Assembly: GCA_913049525.1 (NCBI GenBank)
Contig: CAJWYZ010000064.1
Span: 1-7,791, forward strand
Length of the DNA: 7,791 nt
Direction of reading: 5' to 3'
DNA from: an uncultured Fidelibacterota bacterium
GTDB taxonomy: Bacteria; Fidelibacterota; Marinisomatia; SCGC-AAA003-L08; D37C17
In this document: positions 7,702 through 7,791 of the stretch, one piece after another
Position numbering within the stretch: position 1 is the stretch's first letter
Layout: each line of letters begins with the position of its first letter
Translations under genes and position numbers: made by a program
The notes under the pieces: generated by a model
Database searches by the model: none
What the model was told of the DNA's origin: nothing
Seen by the model: only the letters and a program-made list of their open reading frames with translations

Positions 7702-7791
7702 ATATCTAATTTTATCTAGTGTAATTAATTTTCTGTTTGCTGATATTGTGCAATTCGGCGGGGAATTGTATATGGATGGGCAGAATGCCCG
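7691..7791 (+). CDS. Possible secreted or outer-membrane protein, N-terminal fragment (3'-truncated)
   Basis: A frame opens at the ATG at 7691, 11 bases inside the end of mutS, and stays open for 33 codons to the window edge. Its first residues look like a signal peptide: a short N-terminus with one Arg (MVYR), a hydrophobic core (YLILSSVINFLF), then a plausible cleavage site after LFA, before DIVQ. The mature start (VQFGGELYMDGQNAR, the final Arg inferred from a partial codon) faintly recalls the N-termini of PorV/PorQ-type outer-membrane proteins, but the fragment is too short to assign. Open frames of this length arise by chance in A+T-rich DNA, so the case rests on the signal-peptide shape. 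An alternative start in the same frame is the ATG at 7772, preceded by a GGCGGGG tract at ribosome-site spacing. In that case 7702-7771 would be untranslated. Confidence 0.4.
   Translation, partial: MVYRYLILSSVINFLFADIVQFGGELYMDGQNA
7757..7763 (+). promoter_or_regulatory. Possible Shine-Dalgarno site for an alternative downstream start
   Basis: GGCGGGG ends 8 bases before the ATG at 7772, good spacing for a ribosome site. It may mark the true start of the gene running off the right edge, or be coincidental coding sequence (Gly-Gly) of the longer frame that opens at 7691. The window ends too soon to decide. Confidence 0.25.

Noticed and set aside
7702..7771. A+T-rich stretch after mutS as a promoter or terminator region.
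   Set aside because: There is no convincing -35/-10 pair and no hairpin followed by a T run. The A+T content is like the rest of the window.
7778..7790. Short inverted repeat GGGC-AGAAT-GCCC at the right edge, a possible terminator or RNA hairpin.
   Set aside because: The stem is only 4 bp (5 with a wobble pair), no T-tract is visible before the window ends, and it lies within an open frame. Chance is a sufficient explanation.

Overview
The window is A+T-rich bacterial DNA, densely packed on the + strand with no rearrangement, insertion sequence or RNA gene visible. It reads as one co-directional, probably co-transcribed run: the 3' part of a GAF/HD-GYP signalling gene (1-1560), a small acidic unknown protein (1557-1823), selA (1854-3248), selB (3245-5119), mutS (5116-7701), and at the right edge the possible start of a further gene (from 7691 or 7772). 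No promoter or terminator is evident, and the only clear gap between genes is the 30 bp before selA.

The core is the selenocysteine machinery. SelA converts Ser-tRNA(Sec) to Sec-tRNA(Sec) with selenophosphate, and SelB is the dedicated elongation factor that carries it to UGA codons next to a SECIS hairpin. The organism therefore probably makes selenoproteins. Its selD (selenophosphate synthetase), selC (tRNA-Sec) and the selenoproteins themselves are not in this window. mutS, the mismatch-recognition ATPase, overlaps the end of selB by 4 bases and so appears coupled to the selenium genes. The upstream HD-GYP protein is a likely cyclic-di-GMP phosphodiesterase with a GAF sensor domain. No functional link between these activities is obvious, and shared transcription may be only a by-product of compact packing.

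Three junctions use the same 4-base ATGA overlap (start codon overlapping the previous TGA): HD-GYP/small ORF, selA/selB and selB/mutS. selA is the only complete gene not overlapping its predecessor. It starts with TTG and has an obvious Shine-Dalgarno sequence, whereas the overlapping starts have weak or no such signal, which fits translational coupling.

Taxonomy is uncertain. The MutS N-terminal region (GDFYETF, then SEILGIALTKRANGAAS) resembles Bacteroidetes/FCB-group MutS as I remember it. Together with the low G+C and the style of the putative signal peptide at the right edge, this would suit an FCB-type lineage such as Marinimicrobia. That is an impression from memory, not a search result. 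I see no clearly undescribed system. The least explained elements are the small acidic protein and the gene at the right edge.
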